NCBI RefSeq assembly: GCF_900108505.1
Contig: NZ_FNWU01000001.1
Location: 620,001-684,000 of the forward strand
Source: Halopenitus malekzadehii
Lineage (GTDB): Archaea; Halobacteriota; Halobacteria; Halobacteriales; Haloferacaceae
DNA: 64,000 nt
Direction of reading: 5' to 3'
The position numbers and the translations under genes are program-made. Below are positions 27,327-34,615 of the stretch, piece by piece. The notes beneath the pieces are model-generated. The model ran no database searches. It saw only the letters and a program-made list of their open reading frames with translations, and was not told the origin of the DNA. The number at the start of each line of letters is the position of its first letter. Positions within the stretch are counted from its first letter, which is position 1.

Positions 27327-28487
27327 CTACGACCGTCGTCGGCCGCTCTGCAGGCGCGCGACGAGCGCCGTCACGAGCAGCGCGATCGCGGCGACGGCCG
27401 GCCCGAAGCCGGGTGCACCGACCCCCGAGCTGCCCCCCTCGTCGTCACCCTCGCCATCGTCCCCGGCGGTGGTCGTCGTGGCGTCGGTCGGCACTGCCGT
27501 AGCCTCGGTGGACACCGCCGATCCCTCCGTCTCGACCGGTTCCGACGTCGCCTCGGCTGCCTCCAGCTGCGCCGAAACGTTCTCGACCGTGTAGACGACG
27601 CTCCGCGGCGCCGGCTGGTTGACCCACTGAACGTCGACGTGGATCGTGTTCCCCTCTTGGCCGGCGGTCGTGCTCGCGTACGGCTCCTCGTCGACGATGT
27701 CGGTATCGCGGTCAGTGATGAGGATGTACTCGGGATCGAACTGCAGAACGACCTCCGGAGACAGCTGCGGGTATCCCGTGTGGTTCCGCGCCGCGACGTT
27801 CTCCGCGCCCGCCACCGAGAGCATCTCGTCGATGAAGGTGTCGCCGGCAGCGACGTACCCGCTGCCGAGCGGATAGAGGATCGTCGGCCGATCGCCGTCA
27901 TCGACCGACAGCTGCGCCTCCTCGACGCGCTCGTTCATCCAGACGTTGGTCGCGGCGGCACCCTCACAGTTCCCCGTGAGCCGCCCGATCGTGGTCGTCT
28001 TCGCCGCAATGTCCTCGATCGAGTGCGCGCGTGGGAGGTGAAAGACCGGGAGATTTTTGTCACGAAGATCTTCCAGTTGCTCCGCGTTAGTTGAGTTCGG
28101 AACCAAGACGAGGTCTGGCTGTGTACCCCTGACCTTTTCGATGCTGACGCCGAACTCCGAGGAGACGTCGGTTCGCGAATCGGCGCCCTTGAGGTACGAG
28201 GCGTACCGCGTCACCCCGACGACCTGCTCCCGGCCGCCGATCTCCCACATCGTCTGGGCGGCCGAGGGGTTCGTCGTCGTCACGCGCTCGGGACGCTCCT
28301 CGAGCCGGAGCGTCTCCCCGGAGGCGTCGGTCAGCTCGACGGGGAACGAACAGGCGTCCGCGGTGGCCGTCTGCTGCTGTGTCGTCCCGTCAACGGTCGG
28401 CGAACCCTGTGCCGCGACGGGCGCCGCGACCCCGGCACACAGGAGAACGGCGACGAGGCTCGCGACGAGTATCGATCGTGGTCGCAT
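27327..28487 (-). CDS. btuF: Vitamin B12 ABC transporter substrate-binding protein, PGF-CTERM anchored
   Basis: 386 aa. Signal peptide at residues 1-27 (hydrophobic core [21 protein letters not shown]). The periplasmic-binding-protein III fold follows: [37 protein letters not shown] and [18 protein letters not shown], typical of BtuF/FecB proteins. At the C-terminus a Thr/Asp/Gly linker leads to [17 protein letters not shown] and basic residues, the PGF-CTERM signal processed by archaeosortase. It is divergent from btuCD, with a shared palindromic TATA at 28511-28520, 24 nt upstream of this ATG. Cobalamin as substrate is inferred from the context and from the known Halobacterium locus; other corrinoids or siderophores are not excluded. 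Confidence 0.87.
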   Translation of the reverse strand: MRPRSILVASLVAVLLCAGVAAPVAAQGSPTVDGTTQQQTATADACSFPVELTDASGETLRLEERPERVTTTNPSAAQTMWEIGGREQVVGVTRYASYLKGADSRTDVSSEFGVSIEKVRGTQPDLVLVPNSTNAEQLEDLRDKNLPVFHLPRAHSIEDIAAKTTTIGRLTGNCEGAAATNVWMNERVEEAQLSVDDGDRPTILYPLGSGYVAAGDTFIDEMLSVAGAENVAARNHTGYPQLSPEVVLQFDPEYILITDRDTDIVDEEPYASTTAGQEGNTIHVDVQWVNQPAPRSVVYTVENVSAQLEAAEATSEPVETEGSAVSTEATAVPTDATTTTAGDDGEGDDEGGSSGVGAPGFGPAVAAIALLVTALVARLQSGRRRS

Positions 28488-28510
28488 GGCGGTCCTCGGC
28501 CGTAGCCCAA

Positions 28511-28520
28511 TAAATATTTA
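28511..28520. promoter_or_regulatory. Shared palindromic TATA box between btuF and btuCD
   Basis: TAAATATTTA is a perfect 10-bp palindrome and the only AT-rich stretch in the 59-bp gap. It ends 27 nt before the btuC ATG and 24 nt before the btuF ATG, the right distance for leaderless starts in both directions. One TATA element therefore probably serves two divergent promoters. Confidence 0.7.
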
Positions 28521-28546
28521 CCTACTGCAAGCCGGTTTGAGAACGA

Positions 28547-29653
28547 ATGAGGATCGTGGCGCGGACGGCGAGCTGGTGTCTGGGACTGGCGGGGCTGCTC
28601 GCCGCCGCCGTCACCGTCAGCGCCGCGCTCGGCCCGGTTCGGGTTCCGCCCGTCGAGGTCACGAAGGTGCTGTTGAACGCGCTCGCCGTGCCGGTCGGCG
28701 CGGAGGTCGAGACGCGTTCGATGCCCGGCCCGCTGTTCGTGCCCGCGATCGAGTTGCGCTACGTCTCGCCGTTCGCGTATCCTGTCGCGGACCTCCACCG
28801 GCAGATCGTCGTTGCGATCCGCCTGCCCCGGATCCTGCTTGCGGCGGTCGTCGGCTTTGCGCTTGCGGCGGCGGGAACGGTGATGCAGGGGTTCTTCCGG
28901 AACCCGATGGCCGACCCGTCGATCATCGGCGTCTCATCGGGGGCCGCGGTCGGCGCCGTCGCCTTCATCGTCGCGCCGGCGATGCTCCCCGGGTGGCTCC
29001 ACTGGCTGGGACTACAGGGGATGGCGTTTCTCGGCGCGCTCGCGGCCGCCTTCGGCGTCTACGCGATCGCGACGCGGAACGGCCGCACCCCGGTCGCGAC
29101 CCTCCTGCTTGCGGGGGTGGCCGTCCAGACGTTCCTCGGCGCGGTGGTCTCGTACCTCCAGCTGCAGGCCGAGGAGAGCCTCCGGCAGGTCGTCGGGTGG
29201 CTGATGGGCCACCTCGCGGGCGCGAGTTGGGCGGAGGTACGCGTCACGCTCGTGGTCGTGCCGGTCCTGTTCGCGGTCCTGCTCGTGTACGCGCGCGACC
29301 TCAACGTCCTCCTGCTTGGCGAGGAGGAGGCACGCGGACTCGGGATCGCCGTCGAGCGCACGAAGCGGATCCTGCTGGGCGTCTCCGCGCTGATCACGGC
29401 GGCCGGCGTGGCCGTCACCGGCGTGATCGGCTTCGTCGGCCTGATCGTTCCCCATATGCTTCGGCTCGTCGTCGGACCCGACCACCGGATCCTCCTTCCG
29501 ACAGCCGCCCTGGCGGGGGGCTCCTTCCTCGTGATCGCGGACACGGTCGCCCGACTCGGCAGCGCCGAGATCCCGGTCGGCGTGGTGACCGCTGCGGTGG
29601 GCGCGCCCTTCTTCCTGTTCCTGCTCCGGAAGCGGGAGGTGCACGAGCTGTGA
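28547..29653 (+). CDS. btuC: Vitamin B12 ABC transporter permease (FecCD family)
   Basis: 368 aa, about 10 membrane helices. RLPRILLAAVVGFALAAAGTVMQGFFRNPMADPSIIGVSSGAA is the FecCD signature (RLPR, MQ, NPLA-type, G-x-S-x-GA; described in part). GEEEARGLGIAVERTKR is the coupling helix that contacts the ATPase, and GFVGLIVPHMLRL the conserved later loop. The long first periplasmic loop (VEVTKVLLNALAVPVGAEVETRSM) is an insertion typical of haloarchaea. The stop overlaps the btuD GTG start. Confidence 0.93.
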   Translation: MRIVARTASWCLGLAGLLAAAVTVSAALGPVRVPPVEVTKVLLNALAVPVGAEVETRSMPGPLFVPAIELRYVSPFAYPVADLHRQIVVAIRLPRILLAAVVGFALAAAGTVMQGFFRNPMADPSIIGVSSGAAVGAVAFIVAPAMLPGWLHWLGLQGMAFLGALAAAFGVYAIATRNGRTPVATLLLAGVAVQTFLGAVVSYLQLQAEESLRQVVGWLMGHLAGASWAEVRVTLVVVPVLFAVLLVYARDLNVLLLGEEEARGLGIAVERTKRILLGVSALITAAGVAVTGVIGFVGLIVPHMLRLVVGPDHRILLPTAALAGGSFLVIADTVARLGSAEIPVGVVTAAVGAPFFLFLLRKREVHEL

Positions 29654-31023
29654 GCCCGCCTCGCGACGCTCGGCTGATGGCGGACGACGAGGCGGAGGCC
29701 GGGACCGACACGTCGGCGACCGGCTCCACGGTCGATGCCGACGATGCGCGACCGTACCTCGAGGCGACCGACGTGACCGTCTCCATCGGCGGCACGACCG
29801 TGCTCGAGGGGGTCGATCTGGCGGTCGAGACGGGCTCGTTCCTCGGCGTGGTCGGGCCCAACGGCGCCGGCAAGACCACGCTTCTGCGCACGCTTCGGGG
29901 CAGCCTGGCGCCGGACCGCGGTCGCGTCCGCGTCGACGACGAGGACCTCACGACCCGCTCCGCCCGAGCGGTCGCCAGGCGCGTGGCATCGGTGCCACAG
30001 GACACGACCCTCTCGTTCGACTTTTCGGTCGAACAGGTCGTCGGGATGGGCCGAACCCCCCACCGATCGCGGTTCTCGACCGCGGACGCCGACGACCGCG
30101 AGGCCGTCACCGACGCGATGGCGACGACCGACACCGCGCGCTTTGCGGACCGCTCCGTCGGGACGCTCTCGGGCGGGGAGCGCCAGCGTGTGCTGGTGGC
30201 CCGCGCGCTCGCCCAGGAGACCCCCGTGCTCCTCCTTGACGAGCCCACCGGTAGCCTCGACGTCAACCACACCGTCGAGACCCTCGAGCTCGTCCGCGAT
30301 CTCGTCGAAGCGGGGAAGACGGTCGTCGCCGCGATCCACGACCTCAACGTCGCGGCACGGTACTGCGACGAGCTTCTGCTGCTTGCGGACGGACGCGTTC
30401 GGTCGGTCGGTACCCCCGAAACCGTCCTCTCCGAGCCCGCCCTGCGGGACGCCTTCGACGCCCGGACCGTCGTCACCGAACAGCCGGGATCGACCGCGCC
30501 GCTCGTCACCGCGCTTCCCGATCACGACCCGGACGCCGCAAGCCGCCGCGTTCACGTCGTCGGAACCGGACAGCGGGCGGCGACCGCGGTCGGCGTCCTC
30601 GTCGCGGCCGGCCACGAGGTAAGCGTCGGCGTCGTCCCGGCGGGCGATGCGGCCGCCGAACGCGCCCGCGAGATCGGCGCCGACCCGGTCACCGTTCCAC
30701 CCTTCGCCGGGGTGTCGGACGACGCCGCTGCGGCCGCCACCGACCGCGCCGCGGCGGCCGACGTGACGGTCGTGGTCGGATCTCCGTTCACCGACAACCG
30801 CCGGGTCGCGACTGCGCTCCCGGGATCGCGGCGCGTCGTGATCGACGCTTCCGGGATCGAGGGACGGGAGGCGACCCTCGAGGGACTCGGCGACGCCATC
30901 GAGCTGATCGGAGCAGGGAAGAAAAGCGGTGCAGGTGACGCGGATGAGGCGGATGGGGTTGAGAGGACGGACGGGATGGAGGAGGGAAAGGCGGATCAGG
31001 CGAACCGAACGAACGATCGATGA
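29650..31023 (+). CDS. btuD: Vitamin B12 ABC transporter ATP-binding protein with C-terminal extension
   Basis: 457 aa from the GTG at 29650, which overlaps the btuC TGA; an ATG at 29677 (MADDEAEAG) is an alternative. Residues about 38-285 are the ABC domain: GPNGAGKTTLL (Walker A), SVPQDTT (Q-loop), LSGGERQRVLVARAL (signature), VLLLDEPTG (Walker B) and AAIHDLNVAARYC (H-loop). Residues about 305-430 form an extra Rossmann-like domain beginning RRVHVVGTGQRAATAVGVLVAAGHEVSVGVVPAGD that plain BtuD proteins lack; its role is unknown. The tail is Gly/Asp/Glu rich. In-frame open sequence before 29650 is antisense or off-frame to btuF and btuC and not coding. Confidence 0.92.
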   Translation: MSPPRDARLMADDEAEAGTDTSATGSTVDADDARPYLEATDVTVSIGGTTVLEGVDLAVETGSFLGVVGPNGAGKTTLLRTLRGSLAPDRGRVRVDDEDLTTRSARAVARRVASVPQDTTLSFDFSVEQVVGMGRTPHRSRFSTADADDREAVTDAMATTDTARFADRSVGTLSGGERQRVLVARALAQETPVLLLDEPTGSLDVNHTVETLELVRDLVEAGKTVVAAIHDLNVAARYCDELLLLADGRVRSVGTPETVLSEPALRDAFDARTVVTEQPGSTAPLVTALPDHDPDAASRRVHVVGTGQRAATAVGVLVAAGHEVSVGVVPAGDAAAERAREIGADPVTVPPFAGVSDDAAAAATDRAAAADVTVVVGSPFTDNRRVATALPGSRRVVIDASGIEGREATLEGLGDAIELIGAGKKSGAGDADEADGVERTDGMEEGKADQANRTNDR

Positions 31024-31027
31024 CCCG

Positions 31028-31534
31028 TCACCGGATCGCTTCGTCGGGAACTGACGGTTGACCGTCAGTCCACTCGAGCGCATTGAGCAGGACGACGAGG
31101 TCATCGAGTCGCTGATCGAAGACGTTCAGCGGGTGTTCATCCCGGAACGTCGCCGTCGCTCGTTGGATCGTCTCATCACGATGGTCGATCTGAAAGTGGC
31201 ACGGACCCAGATCGGGATGGGTCTCGTCCTGGTGCCAGCCGATCAGCAGGTCTCGCTCCGACTCGATCCACTGGATCGCGTAGTAGTCGTGTTCGGCAGT
31301 CGCCGGGAAATCGAAAGACACCTGCAGTTCCACCGTGTCGATGGGATACGACTGGCCGAGGAACCCCGACGGGGAGAGGGCGGCTCGGACGCCGACCTTG
31401 TTTCCGGAGGAGGTGTGATACCACACCCGCTCGATCGGGGAGTCCGCTGCGGGAACCTGCGTCCGGAGTTGGTTGTGCAACCGGCCCAGAAGCGTCCGTT
31501 TGTCGAGGTTCGCCCGATTCGCGAGAAAGACCAT
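31028..31534 (-). CDS. Unknown protein, second gene of a two-gene cassette
   Basis: 168 aa from the ATG at 31534, eight bases after the stop of the upstream HTH gene. Features: KRTLLGRLHNQLRTQVPAADSPIERVWYHTSSGNKVG, then TVELQVSFDFPATAEHDYYAIQWIESERDLLIGWHQDETHPDLGPCHFQID. The run of a beta-rich core with an acidic/His segment LLIGWHQDETHPDLGPCHFQ loosely recalls TumE-type (DUF6516) toxins, whose core has a similar HxH region; this is by eye and weak. No membrane or signal segment. The pairing with an HTH protein suggests a toxin-antitoxin-like or regulatory module. Base composition is visibly less GC-rich than the btu genes upstream, consistent with acquisition. Confidence 0.6.
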   Translation of the reverse strand: MVFLANRANLDKRTLLGRLHNQLRTQVPAADSPIERVWYHTSSGNKVGVRAALSPSGFLGQSYPIDTVELQVSFDFPATAEHDYYAIQWIESERDLLIGWHQDETHPDLGPCHFQIDHRDETIQRATATFRDEHPLNVFDQRLDDLVVLLNALEWTDGQPSVPDEAIR

Positions 31535-31542
31535 CGATCTCC

Positions 31543-32106
31543 CTACTGTGAGAGCGAAACTGAGGTGTTCGAGGGACCGTCCCATTCGGGTGAAAGCGAG
31601 CGCGCATCGTCGTAGAGTTCGAGTGCGTGAGCAACCAAGCGCTTGTTGTCCGCATACCGCTCCCACTCGCGAAGCACGCGGTTGCGTTCACGGATCGATT
31701 CGCCGTCGAGGTCGGCGTCAGCATCGGCGATCGTCGCTTCCAACTCCGACCGGGAGCCGACGCCGTATTCGGCCTTCCACTCGTCGATCGCCGTCTGGAT
31801 AGCCGCGACCTCCTCACGGAGTTCCTCGCGGGTATGGTCGTTTATCAACTCCGTCACCGCCGTGAGATACCGTCGTTGGTAGTTCGGCGCGTACTTCGTA
31901 TGTCCGTCGTCTCCCTCGAAGGCGTGGATTTGCCCGAACTCGACGAGCATCTCCAGTTCGTCCTTCGCCGTTTGCCACGAGGAGACCTGGGCCTGATCGC
32001 GAATCCACTCCACGGACCGCGGTTGTGTAAGCGTCGTCGCGATCTTCCTGACACGCTCGCGGGCTGAGAGATCGTGGCTCCACGAGGTGAGGCCGGACTC
32101 GGGCAT
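31543..32106 (-). CDS. Winged-helix (HTH) protein, first gene of a two-gene cassette
   Basis: 187 aa. Residues 10-75 form an HTH: RVRKIATTLTQPRSVEWIRDQAQVSSWQTAKDELEMLVEFGQIHAFEGDDGHTKY (described in part), with a wing ending TKYAPNYQRRY. The C-terminal half is helical and charged (TREELREEVAAIQTAIDEWKAEYG; LREWERYADNKRLVAHALELY), probably a dimer or partner-binding arm. Such proteins are common in haloarchaeal accessory regions. The ATG follows a TATA box (GATATAATAG, RC of 32129-32138) by about 25 nt. It and the 168-aa gene run as one transcript. Direct function is not known. Confidence 0.7.
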   Translation of the reverse strand: MPESGLTSWSHDLSARERVRKIATTLTQPRSVEWIRDQAQVSSWQTAKDELEMLVEFGQIHAFEGDDGHTKYAPNYQRRYLTAVTELINDHTREELREEVAAIQTAIDEWKAEYGVGSRSELEATIADADADLDGESIRERNRVLREWERYADNKRLVAHALELYDDARSLSPEWDGPSNTSVSLSQ

Positions 32107-32214
32107 ACGTGCTGGTAGTCACCGGCATCTATTATATCTTTGGAGCGATCTCGAATATACGAGATTCAGGGTCGGAACACGGGTTGCTCCGTTCCTCGGC
32201 GCGACCGACCACGC

Positions 32215-32868
32215 TCACCGTCGCCGAACGCGGATCGACGTCGCGACCGACTCCGGGAGGCTCTGCTCGCCGTCCGGCGTCCGCACGGTGACCATCCCGA
32301 AGGGGGCGACGTCGATCACCTCGAGCTCGGTGTCGGGCGTGATCCCGGCGTCGGCGAGGTACTCGAGTTCGTCATCGTCTCGGTCGGACACGCGGGCGAC
32401 GACGACGGTCTCGCCGGCCTCGCAGTCGGCGAGACGGACCGAGTCGTCGGTGACCGGCTCGAGGTCGGCGCCGGGGATGGGGTCGCCGTGGGGGTCGACC
32501 GTCGGATCGTCGAGGGCCGCGGCCACCCGCCGCTCGAACGCCTCGGAGATGTGGTGTTCGAGCCGGTCGGCCTCCTCGTGGACCTCGCTCCAGTCGTAAT
32601 CGAGCTGCTCGGCGAGGAACGCCTCGATCAGGCGGTGATGACGGATCACCTCGAGCGCGACCGCCTCCCCCTCCGGTGTGAGTTCGACGCCGGTGTACGG
32701 TTCCCGCTCCAGGAGCCCGCGCTCGGCGAGCTTGCCGAGCATATCGGTGACCGTCGGCGCCGTTTTGTCGACCTCCGCGGCGATCGCCGAGGTGGACACC
32801 GGCGGACCGTCCTCGGTCTGGAGGACGTAGATCGCCTTCAGATAATCCTCCATCACGTCGCTGAGCAT
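32215..32868 (-). CDS. DtxR/MntR-family metal-dependent regulator
   Basis: 217 aa from the ATG at 32868; upstream in-frame sequence is built from the 15-bp repeat at 32911-32970 and is not coding. Residues 1-65 are the DtxR winged helix (MLSDVMEDYLKAIYVLQ, APTVTDMLGKLAERGLLERE), 65-140 the metal-binding dimer domain (EVIRHHRLIEAFLAEQLDYDWSEVHEEADRLEHHIS, which supplies Glu/His ligands), and 150-217 an SH3-like FeoA domain (SVRLADCEAGETVVVARVSD). It should repress metal-uptake or homeostasis genes with Fe2+ or Mn2+ bound. Targets are not seen in the window; the neighbouring cassette is divergent in function. Confidence 0.88.
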   Translation of the reverse strand: MLSDVMEDYLKAIYVLQTEDGPPVSTSAIAAEVDKTAPTVTDMLGKLAERGLLEREPYTGVELTPEGEAVALEVIRHHRLIEAFLAEQLDYDWSEVHEEADRLEHHISEAFERRVAAALDDPTVDPHGDPIPGADLEPVTDDSVRLADCEAGETVVVARVSDRDDDELEYLADAGITPDTELEVIDVAPFGMVTVRTPDGEQSLPESVATSIRVRRR

Positions 32869-32910
32869 CGATCCGGTGTTGCGGATCGGTGGGGAAATAG
32901 CTACGGATCC

Positions 32911-32970
32911 GTCCGTTCGGAATCGGTCCGTTCGGAATCGGTCCGGTCGGAATCGGTCCGGTCGGAGCCC
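32911..32970. repeat. 15-bp tandem repeat upstream of the DtxR-type gene
   Basis: Four copies of a 15-bp unit (GTCCGTTCGGAATCG, copies 3-4 with G for T at position 6) lie 43-102 bp before the DtxR-family ATG. The array could be a set of phased binding sites, but no palindrome is evident within a unit. Confidence 0.75.
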
Positions 32971-33008
32971 GCCGCGATTTCCCTCACTCGGCGACGACCG
33001 CAATCACC

Positions 33009-33054
33009 CTCACTCACTCACTCACTCACTCACTCACTCACTCACTCACTCACT
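33009..33054. repeat. (CACT)n microsatellite
   Basis: At least eleven uninterrupted CACT units lie between the DtxR-type gene's upstream repeat and the GGGP synthase 3' end. The stop codon of GGGP synthase (TGA, complement of 33050-33052) is formed by the first repeat unit, so repeat-length change does not alter the protein. Confidence 0.9.
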
Positions 33055-33760
33055 CCGCGTTCGCATCCCGAGCGCCCTCGACGGTCTCCCGAACCGCGTC
33101 ACAGCCCTCCTCGTGGAGGAGGTCGCCGACGACGACGACGTCGGCGTGGCTCCCCATCTCGTTGGCGGTCTCGTAGTCGTGGACACCGCCGCCGTAAAAG
33201 AGGGTGGCCGAATCGAGCGCGTCGGCCGCGGCGGCGACGGTTTCGGGGTCGCCGAAGGTGCCGGAGTACTCGAGGTAGACGATCTCCTGGCCGAACATCT
33301 TCTCGGCGATGCGGGCGTAGGCGGTCACGTCATCCGCCGTGAGATCACAGTCCGCGTCGGTGTACTCGGCGACGGACGCCTCCGGGTTCAACACGATGTA
33401 CGCCTCGGTGGTGGTACGGTCCCAGTCGAGGCCGTCCTCGATGCGCACCCACTCGGCGTGGGCGCCGACGATCCAGAAGGGGTCGGCGGCGTTGAACACG
33501 GTGGGGATGAGGTAGCCGTCCAGCGCCGGCGAGTCGACGACGACGGCCGGGTTCGACGGCTCCTGATACAGGGCGACGTCCTGGTCCGCGCAGGCGTCGA
33601 TCACGCGTTGCATCTTCTCCTCGGTCATCCCGAGGGTTCCCCCGATCTCGATCGCGTCCGTTCCGGTTACGGCGACGTCCTCGAACGTCTCGTCCCCGTA
33701 CAGCTCCTTGTCGGGGTCAACCTTCAGGACGTGATCCCACTCCGCCCACGGGTTCGTCAT
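33050..33760 (-). CDS. Geranylgeranylglyceryl phosphate synthase (PcrB family)
   Basis: 236 aa. TIM-barrel phosphate- and prenyl-binding motifs: [11 protein letters not shown] (N-terminal KVDPD), [49 protein letters not shown] and [16 protein letters not shown] (GGG phosphate loop). It joins geranylgeranyl-PP to sn-glycerol-1-phosphate, the first committed step of archaeal ether lipid synthesis. Length is normal for the haloarchaeal group. The ATG at 33760 follows GGGGCTAAAAAGGG (RC TTTTTAGCC box at about 33784-33792), 25 nt upstream, so it is leaderless. Confidence 0.93.
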   Translation of the reverse strand: MTNPWAEWDHVLKVDPDKELYGDETFEDVAVTGTDAIEIGGTLGMTEEKMQRVIDACADQDVALYQEPSNPAVVVDSPALDGYLIPTVFNAADPFWIVGAHAEWVRIEDGLDWDRTTTEAYIVLNPEASVAEYTDADCDLTADDVTAYARIAEKMFGQEIVYLEYSGTFGDPETVAAAADALDSATLFYGGGVHDYETANEMGSHADVVVVGDLLHEEGCDAVRETVEGARDANAE

Positions 33761-33854
33761 TACACGGGACTGTGCCGTGGGGGGCTAAAAAGGGTGCGAT
33801 AGCCGGTATGGATCGGCGCGGATGGACGACGGATAACGGGCGAGGGACCGCGAC

Positions 33855-34414
33855 TCACGGCAGCTGCGGTCGGTCCGCGTCCGGAACCACCTCGACGGCG
33901 TTCAGCACGCAGGCGAGCATCGCGTAGTAGCCGATCGTCCCGGTGAGCTCCGTGATGCCCGTTTCGCCGTACCGGTCGCGTGCCGCCTCGAAGGTCGAGT
34001 CCGAGACGGCGTGCTCCTCGATGAGTTCGCGGACGTACGAGACGAGGCACGCCTCGCGAGCCGGGAGCTCGTCGACCGTCCCCGAGCCGAATCGGGGACG
34101 ACGTCGATCGTCGACCCGCTCACGCCCGCCTCGCGGGCGATCGGTTCGTGGACCGCCCACTCGAAGACACAGTCGAACGCCCGGGCGGTCGCGAGGATCG
34201 TCAACTCCCGGTCGGCGTCCGGGAGATCGCTTTCGAACCGAACGAACGCGCCGAGGTGCCCCACCCGGCCGGCGAGCTCGGGGCTGTTCAAAAGGATCGA
34301 GAAGGGTCCCCGCACGCCGCCGCGACTCTCCGCGATGGCGTCGTAGTGGTGGCGATGCTCCTCCGGAATCGTCTCCCGTGAGGGGTGGTACCGAGCGCGG
34401 TTCGAATCGGCCAT
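33855..34414 (-). pseudogene. Carboxymuconolactone decarboxylase-like gene, frameshifted
   Basis: The start at 34414 gives MADSNRARYHPSRETIPEEHRHHYDAIAESRGGVRGPFSILLNSPELAGRVG and continues through ILATARAFDCVFEWAVHEPIAREAGVSGSTIDVV (described in part), typical of AhpD/carboxymuconolactone-decarboxylase-like proteins. Then the frame breaks. The rest of the domain (SGTVDELPAREACLVSYVRELIEEH ... TELTGTIGYYAMLACVLNAVEVVPD) continues in another frame to the stop at 33855. The break lies at the G-run 34094-34097: adding one base (or losing two) restores a single frame of about 186 residues. It may be a true pseudogene or a sequencing error in a homopolymer. The usual CxxC of AhpD is absent; the only Cys here is in FDCVFE. 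Confidence 0.75.
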
Positions 34415-34449
34415 ACGACCAGAACCGCCATCGCGGTAATCAACGTTGT

Positions 34450-34497
34450 CATCCGGTTCGCGGCCGTCGTGTTGCCATCCGGTTCGCGGCCGTCGTG
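34450..34497. repeat. 22-bp direct repeat upstream of the frameshifted gene
   Basis: A 22-bp sequence (CATCCGGTTCGCGGCC then GTCGTG) occurs at 34450-34471 and again at 34476-34497, with a period of 26 bp. The surrounding 200-bp gap to topA's stop has no gene. Confidence 0.8.
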
Positions 34498-34615
34498 AAC
34501 GGATCGGCTCCGGTTCGCTCCGCGTTACTGCGCTTTTGCCTGCCAGTCACGAACCCGGCCCGGATACCGTCGCCGTCGGATGGACGCCACCGCAGATGGT
34601 CGATCTCGTCGTCAG

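Noticed and set aside
28488-28546. Cobalamin riboswitch before btuC/btuF
   Set aside because: Only 59 bp separate the two starts, with a shared TATA and leaderless spacing; there is no room for the B12 box fold.
28057-29649. In-frame extension before btuD
   Set aside because: It runs antisense through btuF and off-frame through btuC; the GTGA overlap and ABC domain start at 29650.
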